From: a virus
Length of the DNA: 20,385 bases
Virus record (IMG/VR): IMGVR_UViG_3300006042_000055
Coordinates: 1 to 20,385 of that record
Direction: 5' to 3' (one strand)
Shown here: positions 7,879 to 15,114 of the stretch, piece by piece
Layout: every line of letters begins with the position of its first letter
Numbering within the stretch: the stretch's first letter is position 1
Notes under the pieces: generated by a model
What the model was told of the DNA's origin: nothing
The model's input: only the letters and a program-made list of their open reading frames with translations
The model's database searches: none
Position numbers and translations under genes: made by a program

Positions 7879-8511
7879 TCAGGGCTGCGCATTCGGGTCG
7901 ATCGACGCGGCACGCCCCCAGGCGTCGATCAGATGCTCCAAGCGAACGGTGTTGACCGTCACGGCTTCGGCTTCGGCACCATCCAGGGTGGCCGTGTCAC
8001 CGGGCCGCAAAGCTCCGGCGGACAGGGCGGGAACTGGGGACAGGCACGCGTCTGCGACACGACCGGCAGCGCCGGCTGGACGCGCTCCACCGCCCTGGCG
8101 CATCCACTCAGCAAGAGCAGCGCGAGCGTCGGCCAGATCAGCCGTGTAACCATGCTTCACCTCCGAAAGATTGGCGTCCCATTCACGCTGGACGCGGGCG
8201 ATATTGGCCTCGTCGCGCCGGGCCGCCTCGATGCGGGCCGCGCGGACCAGATCGACCAGCTTGAGCATTTCGGCCTTCTGGTCGCGGAACTTGCCGTGCC
8301 AGGCCGCCACCTGGTCCTTGCGGCTGGCGGCGAGGTCTTTGGCACGGTGCAGGGCGACATGCTGGAGCAGGCCGATCAGGATCAGTCCTAGGATCAGCAT
8401 CCGCGACGGCCGGGCCAGCAGCCAGCGCAGCGCTTCGACCAAGCGCTCCAGCAGGGCGCCCAGGATCATGCCCGCGACATCCGCGAGCGCCCAGCCCAGG
8501 CGCGCGATCAT
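7879..8511 (-). CDS. Rz-like inner-membrane spanin
   Basis: A 210-residue protein with an amphipathic N-terminus, one transmembrane helix (about 38-53, RMLILGLILIGLLQHV) and a long charged coiled coil (about 58-140). This is the layout of an i-spanin, the inner-membrane subunit that, with an outer-membrane lipoprotein, fuses the two membranes at the end of lysis. A second ORF coding for an Rz1-type lipoprotein (8153-7959) is completely embedded in it in another frame, which is strong support. The start ATG at 8511 overlaps the previous stop as ATGA. The C-terminal 70 residues, where the two frames overlap, are low in secondary structure and rich in Ala, Gly and Pro, as expected from double coding. 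Confidence 0.88.
   Translation of the reverse strand: MIARLGWALADVAGMILGALLERLVEALRWLLARPSRMLILGLILIGLLQHVALHRAKDLAASRKDQVAAWHGKFRDQKAEMLKLVDLVRAARIEAARRDEANIARVQREWDANLSEVKHGYTADLADARAALAEWMRQGGGARPAGAAGRVADACLSPVPALSAGALRPGDTATLDGAEAEAVTVNTVRLEHLIDAWGRAASIDPNAQP
7959..8153 (-). CDS. Rz1-like outer-membrane spanin lipoprotein (embedded in Rz)
   Basis: A 64-residue lipoprotein precursor (MVTRLIWPTLALLLLSGC). The lipobox LLSGC gives Cys18 as the lipidated residue, and the mature part is very proline-rich (PQFPPCPPELCGP, PPWMVPKPKP), as in Rz1 proteins. The ATG at 8153 has an excellent GGAGG ribosome site with 6-base spacing, inside the Rz coding sequence, which fixes this start. The gene is wholly inside Rz in a different frame, the classical embedded Rz/Rz1 arrangement. 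It would form the o-spanin that pairs with Rz. Confidence 0.9.
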   Translation of the reverse strand: MVTRLIWPTLALLLLSGCARAVERVQPALPVVSQTRACPQFPPCPPELCGPVTRPPWMVPKPKP

Positions 8512-8780
8512 GCCCGGCCCCGCGCACGGCGATGCCGGCGACGCGTGCGACGGCTGACGTGCAGGCGATTGGGCTTGAGTTTGCGGCGAGCGGCCGGCCC
8601 CTTGCTGCGGCGCAGCTTATAGCCGGACGCGACCAGGGCGACACGGCGGGCGCGCTTGCGGGCATTGCTTGTGACCGGCTCGGGCGCGATCATCGCCACC
8701 CGCTCAGACCCCATCGCCGCCATGACAGGCATCGCCATCACTGCCAGCACAATCCCGCGCATGAAGCCCACCGCCCTCAT
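8508..8780 (-). CDS. Small basic membrane protein in the lysis cluster (possible holin/pinholin)
   Basis: A 90-residue protein with one hydrophobic segment near the N-terminus (about 7-23, FMRGIVLAVMAMPVMAAMG) and an extremely arginine/lysine-rich C-terminal half (about 41-90, ending in several RRTRRR-type runs). It is coupled to the endolysin upstream and to Rz downstream by ATGA overlaps. No homologue comes to mind. By position, between a SAR-type endolysin and the spanins, it would be the holin or pinholin candidate, but a single weak transmembrane segment and the long basic tail also fit a secreted or nucleic-acid-binding peptide. The reading frame is supported by both overlaps rather than by its composition. 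Confidence 0.6.
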   Translation of the reverse strand: MRAVGFMRGIVLAVMAMPVMAAMGSERVAMIAPEPVTSNARKRARRVALVASGYKLRRSKGPAARRKLKPNRLHVSRRTRRRHRRARGRA

Positions 8781-9340
8781 TCCGCCACCTTCGGCGTCAG
8801 CGTGCGTTCGGGTGTCAGGTTGGTGAAGCAGGCGCGCATTTCATCATTGCGCCGGTTCGTGAGGCCAGTGACCACGACCTTGCCCGCCTTGTTCCACAGG
8901 GCGAACGCCTGGCACGCGGAATACCAGTCCCCGGCCTTGAACTGCCTGGCCATGGTCGAGCCGCAATAGCCCGCGACGCCGATATTGTAGGCGACGCTAA
9001 TCGCGGCGCCGAGCTGATAGACGCTGGCGGCAATCTGGGGCGTGCAGGCCAGGACGCCCTTGCCGAAATCACTGGTGATGGCCTTGCGCAGAAAGGCACG
9101 GCACTCGCCCAGCGTGTAGCGCTTCATCGTAACGCGGGTTTCACCGGTGCAGACGGTCCACTTGCCGACGATGTCCTTGTACGGGACCAGGGCCGGGCCG
9201 CCCGGCCCATTCTCCCATTTCTCGATCAGGCCCGTCGCGACCTGCTGGGCGGGATCGCTGACGACCATGCCGACCGGTGCGGCCACCAGCGCACTGGCAG
9301 CGACCAGGCCGATCGCGCTTTTGCCAGGTGCCTCAGCCAT
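8777..9340 (-). CDS. Phage endolysin, GH24 lysozyme with SAR-like N-terminus
   Basis: This 187-residue form (from ATG 9340) is a muramidase of the T4/P1 lysozyme type that cuts the peptidoglycan glycan chain. Numbered from this start, the catalytic Glu is E43 in IEKWE, followed by D56 (YKDIVG) and T62 (KWTVCTGET), matching the E-D-T triad. A 4-residue insertion (NGPGG) lies between E and D relative to P1 Lyz. The N-terminus has a weakly hydrophobic, Ala/Gly-rich segment (about 9-28, SAIGLVAASALVAAPVGMVV) without a clear cleavage site, typical of a signal-arrest-release anchor. Several cysteines (CTGE, ECR, ACT, GYC, SAC, RAC) fit the disulfide-regulated SAR endolysins. A TTG at 9403 would add 21 residues, but it lacks a ribosome site. 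The 103-base gap upstream may hold the promoter for the late genes. Confidence 0.88.
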   Translation of the reverse strand: MAEAPGKSAIGLVAASALVAAPVGMVVSDPAQQVATGLIEKWENGPGGPALVPYKDIVGKWTVCTGETRVTMKRYTLGECRAFLRKAITSDFGKGVLACTPQIAASVYQLGAAISVAYNIGVAGYCGSTMARQFKAGDWYSACQAFALWNKAGKVVVTGLTNRRNDEMRACFTNLTPERTLTPKVAE

Positions 9341-9443
9341 GGGCGGGAACCTGTTGACGGGCGGGGAGGTTTTGGGCTTTGTCCATGGCCTCTTGTCGGC
9401 CAAGGATAGCGCTCAACCCATGACCGCCAGCGCGGCCATGGCT

Positions 9444-9824
9444 TCAGAAAAACGAGAGTTGGCGGTCTGGCTCGCTACCCTTTTCGGGCGGGCCGTCCAT
9501 CCGGGCGAACAGGCTGTTGACGCCCGTTTCCGTCATGCCGAGCTTAGTGGCGATCTCGCCATTGCTATGCCCGGCGGCGCGATAATGGCGGGCGCGAAGC
9601 CCGCGAGCAAGGGGCACGCGCAGATAGTCGGGCGACTTGCGTTCGGACAGGCGCTCGGCGGCGACCAGGCCGACCGCCTTGGCGATCTCGCCGTCCGCGT
9701 CGATCTTACGGGGAACATAGAGGCGACGCCCACCGAAATTCTCGGCGAGCGCAATGAAGGCGCGCTCGCCGAGCAGGGCCACCAATTCGGCGACCAGATG
9801 TTCGGAGGTGACGCGCCGGCTCAT
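9444..9824 (-). CDS. Mor-like transcriptional activator
   Basis: A 126-residue protein with the Mor/C family pattern: VAELVALLGERAFIALAENFGGRRLYVPR in the N-terminal dimerisation part, IAKAVGLVAAERLSE, then a helix-turn-helix (about 90-112: HSNGEIATKLGMTETGVNSLF). Mor activates the middle promoter of Mu and turns on later gene expression; here it sits directly before the lysis and head genes, as expected. It starts at ATG 9824, overlapping the upstream stop as TGATG. Only one Mor/C-type gene is visible in the window, so this protein may combine the middle and late activator roles. Confidence 0.88.
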   Translation of the reverse strand: MSRRVTSEHLVAELVALLGERAFIALAENFGGRRLYVPRKIDADGEIAKAVGLVAAERLSERKSPDYLRVPLARGLRARHYRAAGHSNGEIATKLGMTETGVNSLFARMDGPPEKGSEPDRQLSFF

Positions 9825-9982
9825 CAGATGAACAGCCCGATCAGCAGGCCGATGGCGAAGGCGAGCGCCAGCCAGCCGGCCGAGTAGCCGCGCCGCCGGA
9901 CGGTCGCACCACCAACCAGCGGTTGCGTTTCCCAGGCAAGGTGATGGTGGCCACCGCGCGCCGCGTCGAACCGGCGGCTCAC
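9824..9982 (-). CDS. Small membrane protein, GTG start, between GemA and Mor
   Basis: A 52-residue protein (VSRRFDAARGGHHHLAWETQ...) with a hydrophilic front and a single C-terminal transmembrane helix (about 33-52, GWLALAFAIGLLIGLFI). The GTG at 9982 overlaps the GemA stop as GTGA and is preceded by GAGGAG at 8-base spacing; its own stop shares a base with the Mor ATG (TGATG). The coupling makes it a likely real gene despite its size. I do not recognise it. A tail-anchored membrane peptide in the early region could act in exclusion or signalling, but this is a guess. Confidence 0.65.
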   Translation of the reverse strand: MSRRFDAARGGHHHLAWETQPLVGGATVRRRGYSAGWLALAFAIGLLIGLFI

Positions 9983-10707
9983 TTGCCCATCTCCTCGAAC
10001 GCGGCCTGGCCGCCATGGTCGCGCAGCTTGGCGCCCAGCGCCGCCGCCATCCGCTCCAGTTCCTGCGTTTCGAACACGGCCCGGTTCGCGGCGCCGAGAC
10101 CGGTCAAGCGGAATGCCGCCTCGCCCAGCAGCCAATGATCGGCGGCGATTCCCGCCCGCTTCAGCTTGGCAAGGATGGCCTCGCAAAGGCGGACCTTCAG
10201 CACATGGACATAAGCGACCTTTGAAAGGCCCTTGGCCGACTGGTCCCAGCCATGACGATCGGCGATCGCCTTCAATGCCTCAACCAGCTTGTCGCCCTGG
10301 GTCTGGTCCGCCCACTGGAACTTGGTGCAGTGTAGCTGGCGACAGGCGAAGGCCTCCAGCGCCTTGTCGCCACGGATTGCCTGGGCCGGCTCTTCCCGCA
10401 CCGCGCACAGATGCGCCAGGCTGATCCACATGACGCGAGCCTTGCGCGCCAGGGGATGGTCGGCGCGCTTGGCAGCGCCGGGCCGCTTGGCCGTCGCGCT
10501 GAAGCCGCACCGCTCGAAATGCGCCACGACCAGGCGCAGCTGGGGCACTGTGCAATCGCGCGCGCTGGTTGTGCCAGCGAGCCGCAGCAGGGCGCCCTCA
10601 TAGGCATCGTCACTCAGACCCAACTGGTCCTTGGCGATATGCACTTTGGCGAGCAGGATGTTGCGCGTCTTCTTGTCGGCCGGGACGGCCGCTGAGGTCG
10701 AAGCCAT
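9979..10707 (-). CDS. gemA: GemA-like regulatory protein (Mu gp16 family)
   Basis: A 242-residue protein matching the GemA/gp16 family (DUF1018) of Mu-like phages, thought to affect host DNA topology or gene expression early in infection. Recognisable blocks are KTRNILLAKVHIAKDQLGLSDD-AYEGALLRL near the N-terminus, MWISLAHLCAV, GDKALEAFACRQL, and the central LVEALKAIADRHGW. The start at ATG 10707 has an ideal AGGAGG at 7-base spacing, which rules out the longer open frame. It lies 2 bases after the DnaA-like gene and overlaps the next GTG start by 4 bases. Confidence 0.9.
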   Translation of the reverse strand: MASTSAAVPADKKTRNILLAKVHIAKDQLGLSDDAYEGALLRLAGTTSARDCTVPQLRLVVAHFERCGFSATAKRPGAAKRADHPLARKARVMWISLAHLCAVREEPAQAIRGDKALEAFACRQLHCTKFQWADQTQGDKLVEALKAIADRHGWDQSAKGLSKVAYVHVLKVRLCEAILAKLKRAGIAADHWLLGEAAFRLTGLGAANRAVFETQELERMAAALGAKLRDHGGQAAFEEMGK

Positions 10708-10709
10708 GA

Positions 10710-11051
10710 TCAATCCTCCTGAAGGTTGCGATAATGATCGCGCAGTTGATCGGTGCGGCGCCGGAAATCGGCATCGCGTTCGCGGAGCCTGGCGGCGGTC
10801 TGGTAGGCCGTTTCGATCACGCCGTGCCGACGATCGCCCAGGGCGCGACCCAGCATGCCGTTGCTCGCCTCGATCAGCTCCCGCGACAGCCACACCACGG
10901 CGGCGCGCGCCTGAACCAGCGGCCGGGTCCGGCCGGGTCCGATCACGGCATCCTTGGGCAGGTGCATCTGATAGGCCACGTCGGCGATGATGTTGGCGAT
11001 CGGCGCCGGGAAACGCAGATCGCGGCTGATGTGGATGATCTGCGCCGTCAT
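10710..11051 (-). CDS. DnaA domain IV-like DNA-binding protein
   Basis: A 113-residue protein that resembles the C-terminal DNA-binding domain (domain IV) of the replication initiator DnaA, without the ATPase part. The pattern is IIADVAYQMHLPKDAVIGPGRTRPLVQARAAVVWL for the first helices and LGRALGDRRHGVIETAYQTAARL (about 68-90) for the DnaA signature helix-turn-helix (compare IGR-FG-RDH-TV in DnaA). A C-terminal charged helix follows. It could recognise DnaA boxes or act as a regulator; Mu itself has no such protein. It overlaps the upstream stop (ATGA at 11051) and lies 2 bases before GemA. Confidence 0.8.
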   Translation of the reverse strand: MTAQIIHISRDLRFPAPIANIIADVAYQMHLPKDAVIGPGRTRPLVQARAAVVWLSRELIEASNGMLGRALGDRRHGVIETAYQTAARLRERDADFRRRTDQLRDHYRNLQED

Positions 11052-11206
11052 CGGCCGGCTCCCAGGCCAAGCGCGAACGCCAGCCAGATCAGCACCGCCG
11101 CAGGCGAAACCCAGGCCCAGTTGATCACGTCGGCCGGATGGACAGGGTCACCGGTCACCGGATCGGTCAGCAGCGCCTTGCGCGCCTTCTCCAGCAGCCG
11201 GATCAT
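11048..11206 (-). CDS. Small membrane protein downstream of transposition gene B
   Basis: A 52-residue protein (MIRLLEKARKALLTDPVTGD...) with a basic amphipathic N-terminus and a C-terminal transmembrane helix (about 31-49). It overlaps the B stop as ATGA at 11206 and the start of the DnaA-like gene as ATGA at 11051. The gene is short and easily missed; both overlaps and codon usage like its neighbours support it. The topology (short N-terminal cytoplasmic part, one C-terminal helix) is like that of the small protein at 9982-9824. Function unknown. Confidence 0.68.
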   Translation of the reverse strand: MIRLLEKARKALLTDPVTGDPVHPADVINWAWVSPAAVLIWLAFALGLGAGR

Positions 11207-12192
11207 GCTGCCACCGGACGGCTGGCGCGCTGGGCAAAGGCCTCGGCGATATGCTTACCGGTCAGTTCTTCGCCCTTAGACCGGGCAATGGTGACCGCCA
11301 CTTCCAGGGTGAAGGTGCAATCACGCAGGCCGCCTGGCCGCGATGCGATATCCTTGAGAATGCCCACCGCCTTCTCATCATGAACGCCCCAGGCAGCCGC
11401 CTGCGCCTCGGCATCCTCGGGAAAAGCCTGGGCGATAACCATCGTCTGGCTGACGCGGCTGAACAGCTGGGCCAGATAGGGCGCAGTGCGGGACGTGCCT
11501 TCCATCTGAGAGGACACATGCTCATTGCCGACCAGCAGCACGCCGACCGTGATCTCGCGCTCATCCCACCAGCCGCGAATTTCCTCCAGCATGTCGATGT
11601 TAAGATGCTGCGCATCGTCGAAGATCAGCAGCGCATTCTTGAATTTCAGTTCCGACACGACCCAGCGCGACAGATCGTCGCTGGAACCGCGCGCGGCCTT
11701 GTTGCCCATGGCGATCAGCACGGCCTTGCAGAGCGCCGTGATCGTCTTCATCGACTTGCGGCAGCGGATGAAATAGGCGTTCGACGCGCGGTTGGTATAT
11801 TCGATCAGGCCTTCCGTCTTGCCCACGCCAGGCGTGCCGACCAGCACACCGACCCGGCCTCGCTGCGCCCAGGTGGCAAGGCTCATAGCCATCCGCGCCG
11901 CGCGGGTTTCGAAGAAGGGCGGGATTTCAGGCGCCTCGATCCGAAGCTCTTCCTGCGCCTTCAGCGTCTGACGGTAGCGATAGACCTCCTGCGCAATCTT
12001 CTCATTGCCGCGTTCAAACTTGGAATTGTTGTAGGTGCCGCCGCAAAAGGCCGACAGGGTCGACCCGGCGCGACCGATCGGATTTTCCAGGCGGGTCCAG
12101 CTGAAGCCGGTTTCGGCCTTGTGCGCGATCAGCCATTCGCGCTGGTCCAGAACGAAATCGGGGGTGGCTTCTATTTCGTTGATGTTGATCAT
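11203..12192 (-). CDS. Transposition protein B, AAA+ ATPase (Mu B-like)
   Basis: This 329-residue protein is the ATPase that binds target DNA, delivers it to the transposase and gives target immunity. The N-terminal part (about 15-75) looks like the helix-turn-helix region of MuB (WTRLENPIGRAGSTLSAF then GGTYNN). The ATPase domain has Walker A GTPGVGKT (119-126) and Walker B LLIFDDAQ (188-195), and a VLLVGNEHV strand with a downstream FSR arginine as sensor or finger candidate. Mu B has 312 residues, so the length fits. It begins 73 bases after the transposase stop; this gap holds two hairpins and an AGGA ribosome site 9 bases before the ATG. Confidence 0.95.
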   Translation of the reverse strand: MININEIEATPDFVLDQREWLIAHKAETGFSWTRLENPIGRAGSTLSAFCGGTYNNSKFERGNEKIAQEVYRYRQTLKAQEELRIEAPEIPPFFETRAARMAMSLATWAQRGRVGVLVGTPGVGKTEGLIEYTNRASNAYFIRCRKSMKTITALCKAVLIAMGNKAARGSSDDLSRWVVSELKFKNALLIFDDAQHLNIDMLEEIRGWWDEREITVGVLLVGNEHVSSQMEGTSRTAPYLAQLFSRVSQTMVIAQAFPEDAEAQAAAWGVHDEKAVGILKDIASRPGGLRDCTFTLEVAVTIARSKGEELTGKHIAEAFAQRASRPVAA

Positions 12193-12205
12193 GCTAACTC
12201 ATCCT

Positions 12206-12258
12206 CGTGCTGTACGGCACGGGCCGCGCTGGAAGTTTCCTAGGCCTCGGCGCGGCCC
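12206..12258 (-). other. Two tandem hairpins in the A-B intergenic gap
   Basis: The 73-base gap between transposase A and B contains GGGCCGCGC (12221-12229) and its perfect reverse complement GCGCGGCCC (12250-12258), a 9-base stem with a 20-base loop. A second stem, CGTGC/GCACG (12206-12210 and 12217-12221), follows it in transcription order. There is no T-tract on the minus strand after either stem, so these are not ordinary intrinsic terminators. Possible roles are mRNA processing or stabilisation, differential expression of B, or a protein-binding site; none can be chosen from sequence. Confidence 0.6.
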
Positions 12259-12265
12259 AAACTTT

Positions 12266-14242
12266 TCACTCCACCACGCGCAGCTTGGAAACGGCCGCCA
12301 CGAACTGGTCGACCTGCTCATTTGCCACTGGTGTCTGAAGGGTCTTTGAAGCGGCTTTTAGAGCCGCGTTCCCCCGGTAGCGGGCGGGCCGAACGACGTT
12401 CGCCACCAGCTCGGGCGCGGGCTGCTCGACATAACGACGCTGGGCTTCCAGCTGCTGGGCGCCGAGCAGGTTTTCCTGATCGCGCAGGCGGCGCACCGTC
12501 TTGCGCATATCGCCCAGCGTCTTCTTCTGCTGCTTGGCATCCTCGACGCTGTCGAACTGCGATGCGCCAACGCGGTCGGCCGTGCAGATATAGTCGCCCG
12601 CCATCGAATAGACATGGAGCGGCAGGCTCAGATCATCGGGATCGAACCGGATCGTCAGCAGCTGGCCAGCATGGCGGCTGAGGTCCCGCGACCAGTAGCG
12701 ATTGCCCACGATCCTGACCGATCCGTCCTTGCGGTCGGCCTTCAGCTTTTCGCCGGTCAGCAGTGCGAGGCGCAGATGCTCGGGACTGGCCTTGCCGATC
12801 GGCGCGGTCTCGTAGCTCGCCTGGAAGGTCTGCTGATAGCTGGCGCCATTGGTGGTTTCGGTGCGGCGGCCTTCCCGTTCGTTATAGGCGGCCATGCCAT
12901 CGCGAACGACCTGGACGAACACGTCGAGCGGGACCGCCCTGGCGCCATAATTCTCGGGCTTGTTGTCGATATGGTTGCCGGTATAGGCGCCCGCGCAGCG
13001 GATATCCTTGGCGATGAAATCAGCCAGGGTACGGAACGACCGTTCAATCGGCTTGGACTGGCCGCTGTAAGGCTGGGCGAACTGGACGCCGATGCCGAGG
13101 CTGGGCAGCAGGCCGAGCGGATCATCCTCGCGGATGGTGAAGCGGAAGCGGTTGCGCACGCCGCCGGTCACCCATTTGGAGGCGAAGGCGCGGCCATTGT
13201 CCATCAGGCAGCGATTGGGAATCCCATAATCGCGGAACAGATCGGCGAAGGCCAACCGGGTCAGCAGCGCGCTTTCCGTCTCGCCGATCCGCCAGGCCAG
13301 CATCATGGAGCTGTAAACGTCCTGGATCGCGACCATCATCGGGCGGGCAATGATGTCCTTGCCGGCCGCATCCTTGCCGAAATTCACGAACACATCGAAC
13401 TTGTGGCCGTCGATGTTGACCATATCCATGGCGAACATGTGGGCTTTGCTACGCTGTTGCGGGGGAACCATATTGCGCACGGCGTCCATTCCTTTCCTCA
13501 TTGCGACGATGACACGGGGATCGACCTCACGCTGGAGCTTGCGAAGCAGCGTCTTCTCGTTGGGCATTTCGATGCCGCGTGGGGCCGCGTAATATTTGAC
13601 GGTGTTGAAGCAGCAGCTGCTGAAGGTCGGTCGCTCGGGGCGTAGATATTCAGACTTCAGATATTGCCAGGCGCCGTCATCGACTTCGCATTCCTTGCCA
13701 CCGCCCTTCCGGCGGGGAGCAAGTGCGGGGAGGTAATCGGCACGGCGAATGCCCTTCACCAGCTTGAGATAATTATAGATCGTGCCGACGCTGTCCCCGG
13801 CCGACTGGTGCGTGGCGCGGGCAGCGGCCGTGCGGTTCATGCCGGCCGCGATGAAACCTTCGAACATGTCCAGCACCGTTGCGCGGCGCTCGGCCTCCGC
13901 CTTCACCTTGTCCGTCTGCATCTCGTACCAGGCCCAACCCTGGGTCTGGCGCGCGATCGACACCGCATCTTCGTCATTGGCGGGCATCCAGGCGATGCCG
14001 CGACGGACCAGCTCGGCCTTGGCGGCATCCGGCAACAACGACAGGTGCCATTCCATGCCGCCGCCCCGGCCGGTGCCGCGCTTGCGCGCCAGCGACATGC
14101 CGTTGCCATCGACACGCAGCGCCCAATCCTCATCGGCGGCGCGCTCGTTGATCTTGCGCTTTGATTTCGGCAGGCCAGGCAATGCCAGTTGCTCCAGTTC
14201 CAGTGACGTGAACCAAGTTTTTCCACCCCCCAGTTCGATCAT
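12266..14242 (-). CDS. Transposase A (Mu A-like DDE recombinase)
   Basis: This 658-residue protein is the DDE transposase that cuts and joins the phage ends (Mu A: 663). In order: an N-terminal Mu-type winged-helix DNA-binding domain (about 8-80, with KSKRKINERAADEDW), a second helix-turn-helix region for end binding (about 115-240), the catalytic core, and a C-terminal barrel plus B-interacting tail (about 505-658). The triad is visible as D278 (NIDG), D348 (LMDNG) and E400 (SKPIERSF), each in the same local context as Mu A D269, D336 and E392. The motif GAYTGN after the Glu is also Mu-like. The ATG at 14242 overlaps the upstream stop as ATGA. Confidence 0.97.
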   Translation of the reverse strand: MIELGGGKTWFTSLELEQLALPGLPKSKRKINERAADEDWALRVDGNGMSLARKRGTGRGGGMEWHLSLLPDAAKAELVRRGIAWMPANDEDAVSIARQTQGWAWYEMQTDKVKAEAERRATVLDMFEGFIAAGMNRTAAARATHQSAGDSVGTIYNYLKLVKGIRRADYLPALAPRRKGGGKECEVDDGAWQYLKSEYLRPERPTFSSCCFNTVKYYAAPRGIEMPNEKTLLRKLQREVDPRVIVAMRKGMDAVRNMVPPQQRSKAHMFAMDMVNIDGHKFDVFVNFGKDAAGKDIIARPMMVAIQDVYSSMMLAWRIGETESALLTRLAFADLFRDYGIPNRCLMDNGRAFASKWVTGGVRNRFRFTIREDDPLGLLPSLGIGVQFAQPYSGQSKPIERSFRTLADFIAKDIRCAGAYTGNHIDNKPENYGARAVPLDVFVQVVRDGMAAYNEREGRRTETTNGASYQQTFQASYETAPIGKASPEHLRLALLTGEKLKADRKDGSVRIVGNRYWSRDLSRHAGQLLTIRFDPDDLSLPLHVYSMAGDYICTADRVGASQFDSVEDAKQQKKTLGDMRKTVRRLRDQENLLGAQQLEAQRRYVEQPAPELVANVVRPARYRGNAALKAASKTLQTPVANEQVDQFVAAVSKLRVVE

Positions 14243-14697
14243 TTGCGGCGATTCCTCGTGATGGTCGGGTTGATGCGCTTCAGGTCTTTCTTGCGGCGCA
14301 GCAGCTTTTCGATTTCGCTGTCGATCTGGCCGATCTCGGCCGTGTAGATTTCCTCGCCGACCAGCACGGCGGCGCCGATCGCGCGCAGCTCGCGGTCGAG
14401 AAGGTCAAAGCGGTTGGTCACCGCGATCAGCGCCAGCATGCGCGAGAAGCTGATGTTGTGCTGGGCCTGAGCCGGGCTGGCATAGTTGTTCAGCATGTTG
14501 ATCGTGACTTCGTCGGACAGCAGCACGGACATTTCCGCAGCGATGACGCTGCGGTCGCGATCGTCGTTCTTCAGCACTTCAGCGACCGTCCGCGCGATCC
14601 GTGCGTCCACGCCCGCCAGCGCAGCCGGCAGCGTGGCCGGCTGCGGTGCGTCGAAGGTGAACGCGAACTGATCGATAGAGGCGCGCGTCTTAGCCAC
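14239..14697 (-). CDS. Hypothetical protein upstream of transposase A (GTG start)
   Basis: A 152-residue protein of a type I remember just upstream of the A gene in several transposable phages, function unknown. The body includes RDRSVIAAEMSVLLSDEVTINMLNNYAS and SRMLALIAVTNRFDLLDREL, then a coiled-coil-like tail (EIGQIDSEIEKLLRRKKDL) and a basic end. The longer frame from ATG 14739 lacks a ribosome site. The GTG at 14697 has AGGA 5 bases upstream and overlaps the previous gene's TAA (GTGGCTAA), so I chose it. It overlaps the A start, and may therefore control A expression through coupling. Confidence 0.8.
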   Translation of the reverse strand: MAKTRASIDQFAFTFDAPQPATLPAALAGVDARIARTVAEVLKNDDRDRSVIAAEMSVLLSDEVTINMLNNYASPAQAQHNISFSRMLALIAVTNRFDLLDRELRAIGAAVLVGEEIYTAEIGQIDSEIEKLLRRKKDLKRINPTITRNRRK

Positions 14698-14887
14698 GGG
14701 ATTCCTCGCTGAAGATCGCGGCATCGCGATCACCGACAAAGACGACGGTCAGGTCTGCGAGCGTCCAGACCTGGACGCGCTCGCTCGGCTCGACGGGCGC
14801 CGGCCCTTCGCGCTGGGCGTCGAGCCATGCGACGATCCTGTCAGCCATGGCGGGCGTGATGGTGGACGCACCTTTGATGTTCGACAT
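14690..14887 (-). CDS. Hypothetical protein, 65 residues
   Basis: A small protein (MSNIKGASTITPAMADRIVA, ending in DAAIFSEESRG) with a central WLDAQREGP helix and a hydrophobic strand (VWTLADLTVVFVGD). I do not recognise it. It starts 2 bases after the previous stop and overlaps the following GTG gene by 8 bases; no alternative frame is better. It is part of the coupled chain of small early genes. Confidence 0.65.
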   Translation of the reverse strand: MSNIKGASTITPAMADRIVAWLDAQREGPAPVEPSERVQVWTLADLTVVFVGDRDAAIFSEESRG

Positions 14888-14889
14888 GG

Positions 14890-15114
14890 TCAGTCCTTCA
14901 TCCACCAGAATTTGGGCGCCTGATCCTCAGACTGGATGGGCACTTCGCGCGCCATCAGGTCGGCAGTGCGCTCGGCGACCTCGGCCTGGGCGCGGTGCGC
15001 CAGGGCACGATTGCGGCGGCGCAGAGCCACGATCGTGCAGCCCAGCGCCATCGCCTGCTCAAGTTCGGTGCGGGCGCGGCGGAAGCGCTCGGCCTGGCTG
15101 GGAACCATCGTCAT
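14890..15114 (-). CDS. Hypothetical helical protein, 74 residues
   Basis: A 74-residue, strongly helical, basic protein: MTMVPSQAERFRRARTELEQ followed by a long Ala/Arg-rich stretch (about 20-55) that may form a coiled coil. It ends in KFWWMKD. The ATG at 15114 overlaps the previous stop as ATGA; the longer frame upstream would be antisense-like noise. I do not recognise it. The protein lies in the run of small early genes between the methyltransferase and transposase A. Confidence 0.65.
   Translation of the reverse strand: MTMVPSQAERFRRARTELEQAMALGCTIVALRRRNRALAHRAQAEVAERTADLMAREVPIQSEDQAPKFWWMKD

Noticed and set aside
9341-9403. TTG start for the endolysin at 9403
   Set aside because: It has no ribosome site, and the ATG at 9340 places the SAR-like segment normally near the N-terminus.
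9341-9443. Dyad CCATGGCC/GGCCATGG and a TATCCT before the endolysin as the Mor-activated promoter
   Set aside because: The repeats centre on the self-palindrome CCATGG, so they carry little information; a promoter is expected here but I cannot place it.
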